The notes beneath the pieces are model-generated. The model made no database searches. It saw nothing but the letters and a program-made list of their open reading frames with translations, and was not told the origin of the DNA. A program made the position numbers and the translations under genes. Below are positions 33,650-41,996 of a DNA stretch of 64,000 nucleotides, one piece after another. Origin of the DNA: JAFAXD01 sp051985675 (lineage in GTDB: Bacteria > Pseudomonadota > Alphaproteobacteria > Rhizobiales > Xanthobacteraceae); NCBI GenBank assembly GCA_051985675.1, contig JBPYFJ010000144.1, forward strand, positions 1 through 64,000. Reading direction: 5' to 3'. Within the stretch, counting starts at the first letter, position 1; the number at the start of each line of letters is the position of its first letter.

Positions 33650-34169
33650 ATCCGGAAAGGTTGTCGAGGACCGCTTTCTGCGCGTCGTCGACGGCGAGCC
33701 CGTGCCGGAGCAGGGCCCGGTCATCGTCTCGGCGGAGCGCTTCCTCGCCGATGCCGACGAATTCGCGCAGCGGCGAGACGCGGTCGGGGTCTTTTGGCCC
33801 AATAACCGCAACGTCGCCGAGCTCGAGCCGCATCTGACAAACCTCGCGCTCGTTGCCCTGGTGTTCCCGGTCTACAAGGACGGACGCGCCTACAGCCAGG
33901 CGCGGGTGTTGCGCGAACGCTTCGGGTTCCGCGGCGAGCTGCGCGCGACCGGCCAGGTGCTGCGCGACCAGTTCCTGTTCCTGATGCGCGCCGGCTTCGA
34001 TGCCTTCGACGTTGCCAAGCCCGCCGACGCCTCCGCGTTCGAAGAGGCGGCACGACGCTACAGCGTGTTCTTCCAGCCAACCGGGGACGGCCGTGTGACG
34101 GTCGCCCGCGCCCGCACCGGCCGTGACGTGCGCCCGGCTCCTGCGCGATCGGAGCGCGTTTCGGCCTAG
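33636..34169 (+). CDS. DUF934 protein of the sulfite reductase cluster
   Basis: A 177-residue DUF934 protein, identified by VFPVYKDGRAYSQARVLRERFGFRGELRATG and LRDQFLFLMRAGFDAF. It is a constant partner of the alphaproteobacterial sulfite reductase cluster. Its function is not established; a link to the reductase electron donor is assumed from context. Its ATG lies inside the end of cysI, so the two are translationally coupled. Confidence 0.9.
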   Translation: MPLVKSGKVVEDRFLRVVDGEPVPEQGPVIVSAERFLADADEFAQRRDAVGVFWPNNRNVAELEPHLTNLALVALVFPVYKDGRAYSQARVLRERFGFRGELRATGQVLRDQFLFLMRAGFDAFDVAKPADASAFEEAARRYSVFFQPTGDGRVTVARARTGRDVRPAPARSERVSA

Positions 34170-34208
34170 CGCGAACTCTTTCGTCCGTCGGCTTGGAGAT
34201 TCGCGATC

Positions 34209-34354
34209 GTGGCCGTCCTTCGAGACGCGCGGTCTTGCGACCGCGCTCCTCAGGACGAGGGCTGAGAGTGTTGCGCGCGACGGAGCCACATATTCAAAAC
34301 CTCGCCCTGAGGAGCCTTGGTCCGCAGGACCAAGGCGTCTCGAAGGGCGGCCAC
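34209..34354. repeat. Intergenic palindromic repeat (CCTTCGAGACG / CGTCTCGAAGG family)
   Basis: The ends are inverse copies (GTGGCCGTCCTTCGAGACG against CGTCTCGAAGGGCGGCCAC). Inside lie GCTCCTCAGGACGAGG and CCCTGAGGAGC. This is a long hairpin-forming repeat common in Bradyrhizobium-like genomes. A second copy is at 38955-39097. It separates the DUF934 gene from the rhodanese gene. Confidence 0.75.
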
Positions 34355-34419
34355 AAACACCACGGTCGCAAAGGCCGGGCCGGTTGAAAAAGGCGGCACG
34401 TAAGACTATCAGCATCGCC

Positions 34420-35259
34420 ATGACCGACCCGCTGGTTTCTGCGCAATGGCTTGCAGCGCAATCGCGCGATGGGCTCTGCGTGCTGGACATCCGCTCCGCC
34501 GTCGATGGGGGCGGCGCCGCCGCCTACGAAGCGGCCCACATCCCGGGCGCTGTGCACACCGATTACGTGAAGGACGGCTGGCGCGCGACCAAAGGCATGG
34601 CGACGGGCCTGCTGCCGGACGCTCAGCATCTCTCCGCTCTGTTCGCGCGCTGCGGGATAACGCCCGCGCTTCATGTCATCGTGGTCGGCGCCGGGACCTC
34701 GCCCGGCGATTTCAGCGCCGCCGCACGCGTCTATTGGACCCTCAAGGTCGCCGGTCATGCCAAGCAGTCCGTGCTGGATGGCGGCATGGCGGCCTGGCAA
34801 CAAGCCGGCCTCGCGGTCGAAAGCGGGCGCCATGCACCGCTGTCGGTGCCGGCCTATCGGGTGCAATTCGTCGAGGGGCTGCGCGCCGATCTGACGGCGG
34901 TGCAGCAGGCGGTCGCGCAGGGCGGCCAGATCCTGCTCGACACGCGCTCGCAGAGCTATTTCGAGGGCCACGAGAAGAGTCCGCAGGCGAAGCGGGCAGG
35001 GCGGTTGCCGGACGCCGTTCACCACGATCATGCGCGTGCCTTTGATCCGGCGACGCGGCGGCTGAGGCAGGTGCCCGAGCTCGAGCGTCTGTTCGCGCTG
35101 CCGGCACAGCCGATCGTGAGTTACTGCAACACCGGCCATCAGGCCGCGACCAGCTGGTTCATCCTCTCCGAGGTGCTGCGCCGCCCACAGGTGCGGCTGT
35201 ACGATGGCTCGATGTCGGAATGGACCGAGGACGAGACGCGTCCGGTCGAGGCCGGATAA
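34420..35259 (+). CDS. Two-domain rhodanese (thiosulfate sulfurtransferase)
   Basis: A 279-residue sulfurtransferase with two rhodanese domains (about 1-130 and 150-279). The active-site loop of the second domain is CNTGHQ with catalytic Cys236; the first domain lacks the cysteine, as usual. It transfers sulfur from thiosulfate or 3-mercaptopyruvate to an acceptor. It follows the sulfite reductase cluster but is separated from it by a repeat element, so joint regulation is uncertain. The start at ATG 34420 is chosen because the longer frame runs back into the repeat. Confidence 0.9.
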   Translation: MTDPLVSAQWLAAQSRDGLCVLDIRSAVDGGGAAAYEAAHIPGAVHTDYVKDGWRATKGMATGLLPDAQHLSALFARCGITPALHVIVVGAGTSPGDFSAAARVYWTLKVAGHAKQSVLDGGMAAWQQAGLAVESGRHAPLSVPAYRVQFVEGLRADLTAVQQAVAQGGQILLDTRSQSYFEGHEKSPQAKRAGRLPDAVHHDHARAFDPATRRLRQVPELERLFALPAQPIVSYCNTGHQAATSWFILSEVLRRPQVRLYDGSMSEWTEDETRPVEAG

Positions 35260-35294
35260 GGCCGCGAGGCGTTTGGGGAGAAGAGGGGGGAAAG

Positions 35295-36299
35295 ATGTCC
35301 GACTACCTCGCAGCCAAGGCCCCTGCGCGCGTCATCGCGATTGAAGAGCATTTCACGACGCCGATGCTTCGCCAACACGCGAAGAACAGCCCATTTCGCG
35401 ACTACTGGGTCGCGAGTCGCGGCGAGCAGATCGGTCATGACATCGTCAAACAGCTCGCCGACCTCGGCGAGGAGCGGCTCCGCCACATGGACGCAGCCGG
35501 TGTCGACGTCCAGGTGCTCTCGTTCGGGCAACCGGGGCCGCAGGGATTTGCTCCCGATATCGCGATCCCGATGGCACGCGACGCCAACGATCGGCTCGCC
35601 GACGCGGTAGCGAAACATCCGGACCGCTTTGCCGGTTTTGCGGCGCTGCCGACCGCCGACCCGCAGGCCGGGGCGCGCGAGCTCGAGCGCACGGTGAAGG
35701 AATTCGGCTTCAAGGGCGCCATGCTTCACGGTCAGACGCAGGGAGTGTTTCTCGACGACAAGAAGTTCTGGCCGATCTTCGAGGCCGCCGCGCAGCTCGA
35801 CGTGCCGATCTATCTGCATCCGGCGATGCCGCACCCGGACGCCGCCAAGCCCTATTTCGCGCCCTACGAGGAGCTGCAGGGTTCAGCCTGGGGCTTTGCG
35901 ATCGACACCAGCTGCCACTTCCTGCGCATCGTGTTTGCCGGCGTGTTCGACGCCTATCCGAAGCTCAAAATCATCCTCGGCCATCTTGGCGAAGGCCTGC
36001 CGTTCGCCATGCACCGGCTCAACGACCACAGCGTGGTTGCCGCCAAGCGGCGCGGATTGAAAAAGGCGCCGATCGACTACCTGCGCGACAATTTGATCGT
36101 GACCACCAGCGGCAACTGGTACGAGCCGGCGTTCGTGTGCGCGCTGCTCGCGCTCGGCGCCGACAAGATACTGTTCGCGATCGACTGGCCGTATGAGGCC
36201 AACACGGCCGGCATGGAATTTCTGCGCAAGCTCTCGATCAGCGATGCGGATCGGGAAAAGATCGCCCACCTGAATGCGGAGCGCGTGCTGAAAATCTAA
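35295..36299 (+). CDS. Amidohydrolase, gamma-resorcylate decarboxylase-like
   Basis: A 334-residue amidohydrolase 2 protein of the ACMSD / gamma-resorcylate decarboxylase group. The Glu-x-His metal motif is EEHF (residues 17-20), the middle His pair is in YLHPAMPH, and the catalytic Asp is in LFAIDWPYE. Members remove CO2 from hydroxybenzoic acids without oxygen or act as hydrolases. It starts 35 bases after the rhodanese stop with an AGAGGGGGG site. Its sequence is quite different from the tandem pair at 2.6-4.9 kb. The substrate is unconfirmed. Confidence 0.85.
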   Translation: MSDYLAAKAPARVIAIEEHFTTPMLRQHAKNSPFRDYWVASRGEQIGHDIVKQLADLGEERLRHMDAAGVDVQVLSFGQPGPQGFAPDIAIPMARDANDRLADAVAKHPDRFAGFAALPTADPQAGARELERTVKEFGFKGAMLHGQTQGVFLDDKKFWPIFEAAAQLDVPIYLHPAMPHPDAAKPYFAPYEELQGSAWGFAIDTSCHFLRIVFAGVFDAYPKLKIILGHLGEGLPFAMHRLNDHSVVAAKRRGLKKAPIDYLRDNLIVTTSGNWYEPAFVCALLALGADKILFAIDWPYEANTAGMEFLRKLSISDADREKIAHLNAERVLKI

Positions 36300-36432
36300 T
36301 TATTGCGCCGAGTTGGATGACACCTCTCCTATTATGTGCAAGGACAGTCTGATCGGAAGCTCAACCCAATCCGCAGCTTTGCCAACTTCAGCGAGGGGGC
36401 GATCTTTGCGCACAACGAATGATGTTCATACA

Positions 36433-37434
36433 ATGTCGGACAGGCGGGCGCTAATCGCGGCGCTCGGACGCTATCAAACGCCCGATCAAGCGCGCAGCAT
36501 CGCCGAACTCGCGGTCACCATCATTCCGCTGGTACTCTTGTGGTTGTTGATGTGGCTTTCGCTCGAGCTCAACTATGGGCTCTGTCTGTTGCTCGCCGTG
36601 CCGACGGCCGGCTTTCTGGTGCGGTTATTCATGATCCAGCACGATTGCGGCCATGGCGCCTTCTTTCGCCGGCGCGCGTTGAACGATTGGCTCGGGCGCG
36701 TGATCGGTGTCCTCACGCTAACTCCTTATGACTTTTGGCGGCATACTCATGCTCTGCACCACGCGGGGTCTGGCAATCTCGACCGCCGTGGATTTGGCGA
36801 CGTCGATACTCTCACGGTGCAGGAATATCTCGCTCTCTCACCCTTTCGGCGCTGGCGTTATCGCCTATACCGGCATCCGGCGGTGATGTTCGGCGTTGCG
36901 CCTGCATTTCTGTTCTTGCTGGTGCAACGCGCGCCAATCGGCCTGATGCGCGCCGGGTGGCGACCGTGGCTGAGTACCATGGCGACCAATCTCGCCATTG
37001 CGATACTGGCGGCTTTGCTGATCTGGGCCGTTGGTGTCGGCCCGTTCTTGTTGGTTCACTTGCCTATCACGCTCCTCGGCGCAACTGCGGGAGTCTGGCT
37101 GTTCTATGTGCAGCATCAGTTCGAGCACACCTATTGGAGGAACGAGCGGGATTGGAATTTGCACGAGGCGGCGCTGCGAGGCAGCTCGCACTACGAGCTC
37201 CCGAATATCCTGCGCTGGTTCACCGCGAACATCGGCGTGCATCATATCCATCACCTGCGCAGCCGGATCCCGTTTTATCGCCTACCTGCGGCGTTGCGCG
37301 AGTTCCCCGACCTCGCGCCGATCGGGCGGCTGACACTGACGCAAAGCGTGGCGTGTGTGCGCTTGGTGCTATGGGACGAACAGCGACTGAGGCTGATTTC
37401 GTTTCAGGAGTGCCACGCATACTACGACCGATAA
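36433..37434 (+). CDS. Membrane fatty acid desaturase
   Basis: A 333-residue integral-membrane di-iron desaturase. The three histidine boxes are HDCGH (70-74), HTHALHH (104-110) and HHIHH in the C-terminal part, with an extra QHQFEH. Four hydrophobic spans surround them. Such enzymes introduce double bases into acyl chains of membrane lipids, often in response to cold or stress. The ATG at 36433 is chosen as it begins directly before the first structured helix; the longer frame has no homology. It stands alone, and its third-codon composition looks somewhat less GC-biased than its neighbours, a possible sign of transfer. Confidence 0.85.
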   Translation: MSDRRALIAALGRYQTPDQARSIAELAVTIIPLVLLWLLMWLSLELNYGLCLLLAVPTAGFLVRLFMIQHDCGHGAFFRRRALNDWLGRVIGVLTLTPYDFWRHTHALHHAGSGNLDRRGFGDVDTLTVQEYLALSPFRRWRYRLYRHPAVMFGVAPAFLFLLVQRAPIGLMRAGWRPWLSTMATNLAIAILAALLIWAVGVGPFLLVHLPITLLGATAGVWLFYVQHQFEHTYWRNERDWNLHEAALRGSSHYELPNILRWFTANIGVHHIHHLRSRIPFYRLPAALREFPDLAPIGRLTLTQSVACVRLVLWDEQRLRLISFQECHAYYDR

Positions 37435-37555
37435 GATTGTAGGCGCTTCATTCGCCCAAGGATTGTCCGCTCAATCATTTGAGATCGCTGTTATGCAGTT
37501 CGCTCTCGCGAAGTAGCGAAGCCGCCGAGAGGTGATCCCCGGTCCCGCAGTATTC

Positions 37556-38413
37556 TCACGCCGCCGAGATCGCCACGTCCATCGCGCCGATGTTTTCGAT
37601 CTCGCAATGCATGACGTCGCCCGGCACCACGCGCGAGACGCCCTCGCAGGTTCCGGTCATGATGATGTCGCCCGGATAGAGCGGGTACCAGGTCGACGCC
37701 CAGGCGATTTGGCGCTCGATACTCATGATCATGAACTGCGTGTCGGAGGTCTGGCGCACCTCGCCGTTGACCGAGAGGCTGAATTTGAGGCGGCCGGGCG
37801 CCGGAATCTCGTCGGCGGTCACCAGCCAGGGCCCCGCGACGGCGTAGGTATCGATCGATTTGCGGAAGCTGCGGTCCTCCGACCCGCGCACCACCATGTC
37901 GAGCGCGATGCAGTAGCCGGCGACGTAGTCGAGCGCGCGGTCTTCGGCAATGTTGTTGGCAAAGGTGCCGATCACGACCCCGAGCTCCATCTCGTGGTCG
38001 GTGCGCCGATCGAGGAACCGCAGCTTCACGCCTTCGCCCGGCCCAACCAGCGAGCTCGTCGCCTTGAGAAACAGGCCCTGTTCCTCAATGCCGCCGCGAT
38101 TGCGGTTGTGGAACACGTCGCGCTGGGCGTCGGCTTCTTCGATGTGCTTGAGATAGTTGACTGGGGTGCCGATGATCTTAGTCGGGCTTGCGACCGGGCT
38201 GAGCAGGCGCACGTCCTTCACTGGGAACGTCGTGGCGCCGGGCGCAATCTTCCCAATTTCGGCGCGGATCAGCGGCAAGTTGGCGATCAACGGGTCGCCC
38301 TTGGGGGCGGGATAGCGCGCCGGCGGCAGCACCTTGAGGGCTGCGCTCACGTCGCGCACCTGATCGCCTTCGACCAGTCCCAGTTGATTGTCGCCGAACC
38401 AGCAGATTTTCAT
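37556..38413 (-). CDS. Fumarylacetoacetate hydrolase family protein
   Basis: A 285-residue FAH-domain hydrolase/isomerase. The domain motif is VKLRFLDRRTDHEMELGVVIG (with the metal-binding Glu and Asp) and TGTCEGV near the C-terminus. In gentisate pathways such a protein (fumarylpyruvate or maleylpyruvate hydrolase) cleaves the ring-fission product. ATG 38413 gives the standard FAH start MKICWFGDNQLG. It is divergent from a MarR regulator with 68 bases between, so that regulator probably controls it. It belongs with the gentisate dioxygenase located 2.3 kb away. Confidence 0.85.
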   Translation of the reverse strand: MKICWFGDNQLGLVEGDQVRDVSAALKVLPPARYPAPKGDPLIANLPLIRAEIGKIAPGATTFPVKDVRLLSPVASPTKIIGTPVNYLKHIEEADAQRDVFHNRNRGGIEEQGLFLKATSSLVGPGEGVKLRFLDRRTDHEMELGVVIGTFANNIAEDRALDYVAGYCIALDMVVRGSEDRSFRKSIDTYAVAGPWLVTADEIPAPGRLKFSLSVNGEVRQTSDTQFMIMSIERQIAWASTWYPLYPGDIIMTGTCEGVSRVVPGDVMHCEIENIGAMDVAISAA

Positions 38414-38481
38414 TTTGTATCCCCAGCACTTGAACGCATCGAGCATTGTTTTATGAAGAATGCAGATCGAGTTGTACAGCG

Positions 38482-38943
38482 ATGAAATCTCTGGTCGATC
38501 CGTTCTCGAAGCCTGGGCATGTCATCCGCCGGCTGCAGCAATATGCCGTGCTGATTTTCCACGAGGAGACCGCCGGCTTCGATCTCACCCCAACCCAGTA
38601 TGTCACCCTCGATGTTCTGGAACACCGCCCGGGCATCGATCAGGTCACGCTCTCCGAGCTCACCGCGATCGACCGTTCGATGACGGCGCGCATTGTCGAC
38701 GCGTTGGCGCGCCGCGGCCTGATCGACAAGCGCCCGGCGGCCGACGACGGGCGGGCCAATTCGCTGTTCGTCACCGCCAAGGCGCGGCGGCTGCTCGCCG
38801 GGATCGAGACGAGCGTCGATCGTTCGCAGGCCAACATCCTGGCCCCGCTTCGGCCCGCCGAACGGCGGCAATTCATGCGCTTGGTGCGAACGCTGCTCGA
38901 CGGATATGCGAAGCGGCGCGGGAAGGGCCGCGCTGCCGAATGA
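38482..38943 (+). CDS. MarR-family transcription regulator
   Basis: A 153-residue MarR regulator. The winged helix is at about residues 35-105, with LTPTQYVTLDVLEHRPGIDQ, LSELTAIDRSMTARIVDAL and the wing KRPAADDGRANSLF. MarR proteins that lie beside ring-cleavage genes usually repress them until an aromatic compound binds. It is divergent from the FAH gene. The chosen ATG 38482 begins MKSLVDPFSKPGHVIRRL, close to the typical start. Palindromes near the gentisate genes (40667-40678 and 41770-41783) are candidate targets. Confidence 0.9.
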   Translation: MKSLVDPFSKPGHVIRRLQQYAVLIFHEETAGFDLTPTQYVTLDVLEHRPGIDQVTLSELTAIDRSMTARIVDALARRGLIDKRPAADDGRANSLFVTAKARRLLAGIETSVDRSQANILAPLRPAERRQFMRLVRTLLDGYAKRRGKGRAAE

Positions 38944-38954
38944 GCTTTGGGTTT

Positions 38955-39097
38955 GGCCATCCTTCGAGACGCCCGAGCTGCGCTCGGGCTCCTCAGGATG
39001 AGGACAATCTTTGTGGCCACGCACAATTCCGATTCACCACAAACTCCGCCTCATCCTGAGGAGCGAGGCCGAAGGCCGAGCGTCTCGAAGGATGGCC
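38955..39097. repeat. Intergenic palindromic repeat (CCTTCGAGACG / CGTCTCGAAGG family, second copy)
   Basis: Begins GGCCATCCTTCGAGACG and ends CGTCTCGAAGGATGGCC, a perfect inverted terminus of at least 17 bases, with CTCCTCAGGATGAGG and CCTCATCCTGAGGAG inside. Same family as 34209-34354. It lies between two convergent genes. Confidence 0.8.
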
Positions 39098-39107
39098 ACA
39101 GGCACGC

Positions 39108-39425
39108 CTACCCCACCTGCACTTCGATCGCGTCGTCGACGACCCGAACCGGGTAGGTCTTGATGTTTTCGGTGATCGGCGCGCCTTGGCCTTCGCCGGT
39201 CTGGACGTTGAAACAGCCGCCGTGCAGCGGACATTCGATGATGTCACCGTCGAGAAAGCCGTCGGTGAGCATCGCAAAGGCGTGCGTGCAGGTATTGTCG
39301 GTCGCGTAGATTTGGCCGTCCACGTTGTAGAGCGCGATCAGCACGTCGCCGATCTCGACCCCAACCATCGCACCTTCGGCGAGCGCCGAGCGCTCGGCGA
39401 CCTTGACCCATTTTTCGTCCGGCAT
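39108..39425 (-). CDS. Rieske-type ferredoxin
   Basis: A 105-residue Rieske [2Fe-2S] protein. The cluster ligands are Cys46 and His48 (CTH) and Cys65 and His68 (CPLH). It resembles the ferredoxin subunit of three-component ring-hydroxylating dioxygenases (such as naphthalene or biphenyl dioxygenase) or NirD. No large oxygenase subunit or reductase is nearby, so its partner must be encoded elsewhere or be the adjacent luciferase-like enzyme. The gene lies within the gentisate-type group on the minus strand. Confidence 0.9.
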   Translation of the reverse strand: MPDEKWVKVAERSALAEGAMVGVEIGDVLIALYNVDGQIYATDNTCTHAFAMLTDGFLDGDIIECPLHGGCFNVQTGEGQGAPITENIKTYPVRVVDDAIEVQVG

Positions 39426-39543
39426 TCGCGTCCCTTTACGGCGGATAAATCACGTGTTCGCTACCAGTTCCAGGCGAACACGGGAGACCTTCTTGCGGAA
39501 CTTCATGGCGCCGTCAACAACCGCGCCCGCCCTGTCGCGCGCC

Positions 39544-40632
39544 TTAACCGGCCTTGGCCTTGCGCGCGGGCTCGGCGCTCGCGACCGTCAGCGCCGGCAT
39601 CACTTCGGATGCAAACAGCTGCATGGAGCGCAGCGCGTCGCCGCAATCCATGTTGCCGAAATTGATCTGCAGCGAGGCGTGTTCGAACGGGCCCATGAAA
39701 TCCACAAAACGCGCAACCATCCCCTTGATTTCGTCAGGGGTTCCCACCCAGACGCTGCCCTTCTCGATCTGCTCCTCGAAGTTGGACCGGCTCATGTTGC
39801 CCATCGACCGGTCATAATCGCGATAGTCCTTGGACACGGTCTTGCGGTCGGCCCAGTCGCGCGTCGATTCGTTCATCACGCGGAAGTACTGATAATAGGG
39901 CTCGCGCGCGAGATCGCGGGCGCGCGAAGCGTTCTCATGACAGAACATGTGGAACGCGATCATGACGTTGCCGTCGCCGGGGTGGCCGGCCTCGCGCCAA
40001 ACTTCGCGATAGCGGGCGACCAGCGGCTTGATCGGGCCGATCGGGATCGTCATCAGGCCATAGCCGCGGCGCGCCGCGAACTCGAACGACTCCATGGTTT
40101 GCGTCGCCGCGATATAGAAGTTGGGCCGCGGCTTTTGGGTTGGGCGCGGCAGGGACGTGACGTTCTCGAACGAATGGAACTGGCCGCGGTGGCTGGCGCC
40201 TTCCGTCGTCAGCAGGAGATCGACCTGATCGAGACCTTCCTGAAAGCGGGCGCGTGATTCATCCGGCGAAACCCCGAAGCGGCGGAATTCGTGCGGTAGG
40301 AACGCGCGCGCGAACCCGACGTCGAGGCGCCCACCCGAAATCCCATCCAACATGCCGATCTCGCCCGCGAGCTTGAGCGGATTGTTGAAGACCGGCAGCA
40401 CCGCGCCGGTCACAAGGCGCATCCGTTTCGCCCGCTGCGACATCGCCGACAGAAACACGATCGGATTCGGACTGTAACCTCCGTATGCTTCGAAATAGTG
40501 TTCGACGGTGCGGGCGTGGGTGAAGCCGAGCCGATCGGCTTCTTCGACGACAGCCAGACAGTCCGCGAAGTAGCTCGCCGCGTCCTTGTCGCGTGGGCTC
40601 ACCGCCGGGAAGAATTGCACGCCGAACTGCAT
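39544..40632 (-). CDS. Luciferase-like (LLM) flavin-dependent monooxygenase
   Basis: A 362-residue LLM-class flavin-dependent oxidoreductase of the bacterial luciferase fold. Family landmarks are MQFGVQFFPAVSPRDKD, HYFEAYGGYSPNP and the GRLDVGFARAFLPHEFRRFG segment. Such enzymes use reduced FMN or F420 and oxygen to oxidise small organics. The ATG at 40632 follows GGAG. A strong promoter with a perfect palindrome sits directly upstream, so it is likely inducible. It lies 94 bases downstream of the gentisate dioxygenase gene on the same strand. Confidence 0.85.
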   Translation of the reverse strand: MQFGVQFFPAVSPRDKDAASYFADCLAVVEEADRLGFTHARTVEHYFEAYGGYSPNPIVFLSAMSQRAKRMRLVTGAVLPVFNNPLKLAGEIGMLDGISGGRLDVGFARAFLPHEFRRFGVSPDESRARFQEGLDQVDLLLTTEGASHRGQFHSFENVTSLPRPTQKPRPNFYIAATQTMESFEFAARRGYGLMTIPIGPIKPLVARYREVWREAGHPGDGNVMIAFHMFCHENASRARDLAREPYYQYFRVMNESTRDWADRKTVSKDYRDYDRSMGNMSRSNFEEQIEKGSVWVGTPDEIKGMVARFVDFMGPFEHASLQINFGNMDCGDALRSMQLFASEVMPALTVASAEPARKAKAG

Positions 40633-40659
40633 GATCGCTCCGTCGGATGGTCGCAGATG

Positions 40660-40690
40660 AATATAGTCCCTATAGGGATTATTCTGTCAA
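40660..40690 (-). promoter_or_regulatory. Promoter of the LLM oxidoreductase gene
   Basis: On the minus strand TTGACA (40690-40685) is a perfect -35 and TATATT (40665-40660) a good -10, with a 19-base spacer, slightly longer than ideal. The palindrome TCCCTATAGGGA fills the spacer. The start codon is 28 bases further on. Confidence 0.55.
40667..40678. promoter_or_regulatory. Perfect 12-bp palindrome TCCCTATAGGGA (operator)
   Basis: A perfectly symmetrical site located between the -35 and -10 of the LLM oxidoreductase promoter. A protein bound there would block RNA polymerase, so it is a probable repressor site. The nearby MarR regulator is the closest candidate. Confidence 0.6.
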
Positions 40691-40725
40691 TGTATGACCT
40701 CGCGGTCCATCGGATTTGGTCGCCG

Positions 40726-41742
40726 TCAATTCGCGCTGTTGCCGTACTCGTCGCGCAGGATGCCGAGCCGTGCCAGCGCATCGCGATCAGACACCACGAA
40801 TAGACGCGCGGTTCCTTCGCCGCGGTGAGAGATCCAGTTGCCCTGCGGCAATGTGAAGATGTCGCGCGGCCCCCAAGCGATGGTGTCGCCGCCGATGCGG
40901 CTCTCGCCGCGGCCCTCGACCACACAAGCGACCGCGTTGCTGTTGGTGCGGAACGGAAGCGTCGGCTCGCGATCGATCTGCATCAGATGCATGTCCATGA
41001 TCGCCATGGCGGCGCCGCCGGTCGCTGGATTGATGTAGCGAACACGGCGCGCGCCGTCGCGCGCCCGCGGCGCCGCGCCCAAGGCCTTCACGACGTCCGG
41101 ATAGGGATAGCGAAAGACCGGTGAGTGCGCGGACGCAAAGGCGACATCTGGCGCCACGTTGGCGACCGCATAGGCCGCATCCGGCAATGTCGGGGGCATT
41201 TCATGCGCGGGCCCGGCTTCGAACGCGGCGGTGCCGAACCACAAGTGCAAGGGCACGTCGAGCGCATCGAGCCAGATCATCGGGCCGCTGCCGTGGTGCG
41301 CATGCTCGTGCCACGACCAGGCGGGGGTGAGAATGAGATCGCCAAACTGCATCGGGCACGGCTTGCCGTCGACGATGGTGAGGGCGCCTTCGCCCTCGAG
41401 CACAAACCGGATGGCGTTCATGGAGTGGCGATGCGGGCGGGCAGTTTCGCCCGGCAGCAGGATCTGCAGCGCTGCCGAGAGGGTGCGCGCGGTCGCCTGA
41501 TCCTCCGGGCCGCGGGTGATCGGATTGACCAACGTCAGCACGCGGCGTTCGACCGCGGCGGGGTTCGCCACCTCGATCGCGCGCCCGATCAATGGACGCA
41601 CGCGTTCCCATGACCACAAATAGGATGGATCCGGCGGCGGCGGGGGCCTGTGCGCGGTCGGGCTTTCCCAAAGCGGCGCCAGGTGGGCTTCTTTCCACGC
41701 CTTGCGCAGCTGATCGGTCGTGTCCAAAGCGGCGACTGACAT
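40726..41742 (-). CDS. Gentisate 1,2-dioxygenase-like cupin
   Basis: A 338-residue bicupin matching gentisate 1,2-dioxygenase, which opens the ring of 2,5-dihydroxybenzoate to maleylpyruvate using Fe(II). The first cupin shows ARPHRHSMNAIRFVLEGEG, with likely iron ligands His104, His106 and His145 (SWHEH). The second cupin repeats LPFRTNSNAVACVVEGRGESRI but lacks the histidines, as in the family. An AAGGAG site precedes the start. A perfect palindrome lies 28 bases before the start codon. Salicylate or 1-hydroxy-2-naphthoate dioxygenase activity is also possible within the family. Confidence 0.85.
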   Translation of the reverse strand: MSVAALDTTDQLRKAWKEAHLAPLWESPTAHRPPPPPDPSYLWSWERVRPLIGRAIEVANPAAVERRVLTLVNPITRGPEDQATARTLSAALQILLPGETARPHRHSMNAIRFVLEGEGALTIVDGKPCPMQFGDLILTPAWSWHEHAHHGSGPMIWLDALDVPLHLWFGTAAFEAGPAHEMPPTLPDAAYAVANVAPDVAFASAHSPVFRYPYPDVVKALGAAPRARDGARRVRYINPATGGAAMAIMDMHLMQIDREPTLPFRTNSNAVACVVEGRGESRIGGDTIAWGPRDIFTLPQGNWISHRGEGTARLFVVSDRDALARLGILRDEYGNSAN

Positions 41743-41769
41743 GGGCTTTTCTCCTTATCTCCCTGGCGG

Positions 41770-41783
41770 CGCACAATTGTGCG
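41770..41783. promoter_or_regulatory. Perfect 14-bp palindrome CGCACAATTGTGCG (operator)
   Basis: A perfectly symmetrical site 28-41 bases upstream of the gentisate dioxygenase start codon, in the gap shared with the divergent GST gene. Its sequence differs from the other palindrome at 40667, so a second regulator may be involved. Confidence 0.6.
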
Positions 41784-41996
41784 ACTGCCTCCCCGGGGGC
41801 GCAAGCCGGTACCGCGCATGGCGCACTCGCATCGGACTACCCTCGCAAAACGCTTCAGCGCGGATGCGCTTGAACGCCAGCTCGAATGGGTCCTTTGGAT
41901 GCGGAGCTGATCGCGCCTCGTGGTATGAAGGCGCAGCCGAAATTACAAAAAAATCGACTATCATCCCGGCGCATATCAACCATCGGACGACAGTTG

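Noticed and set aside
32546..33811. A 421-codon minus-strand frame opposite sulfite reductase
   Set aside because: It overlaps two confirmed genes on the other strand and has no domain or ribosome site.
37532..38485. A 317-codon plus-strand frame opposite the FAH gene
   Set aside because: The FAH gene has its motif and correct start; the plus frame is a shadow and would also overlap the MarR start.
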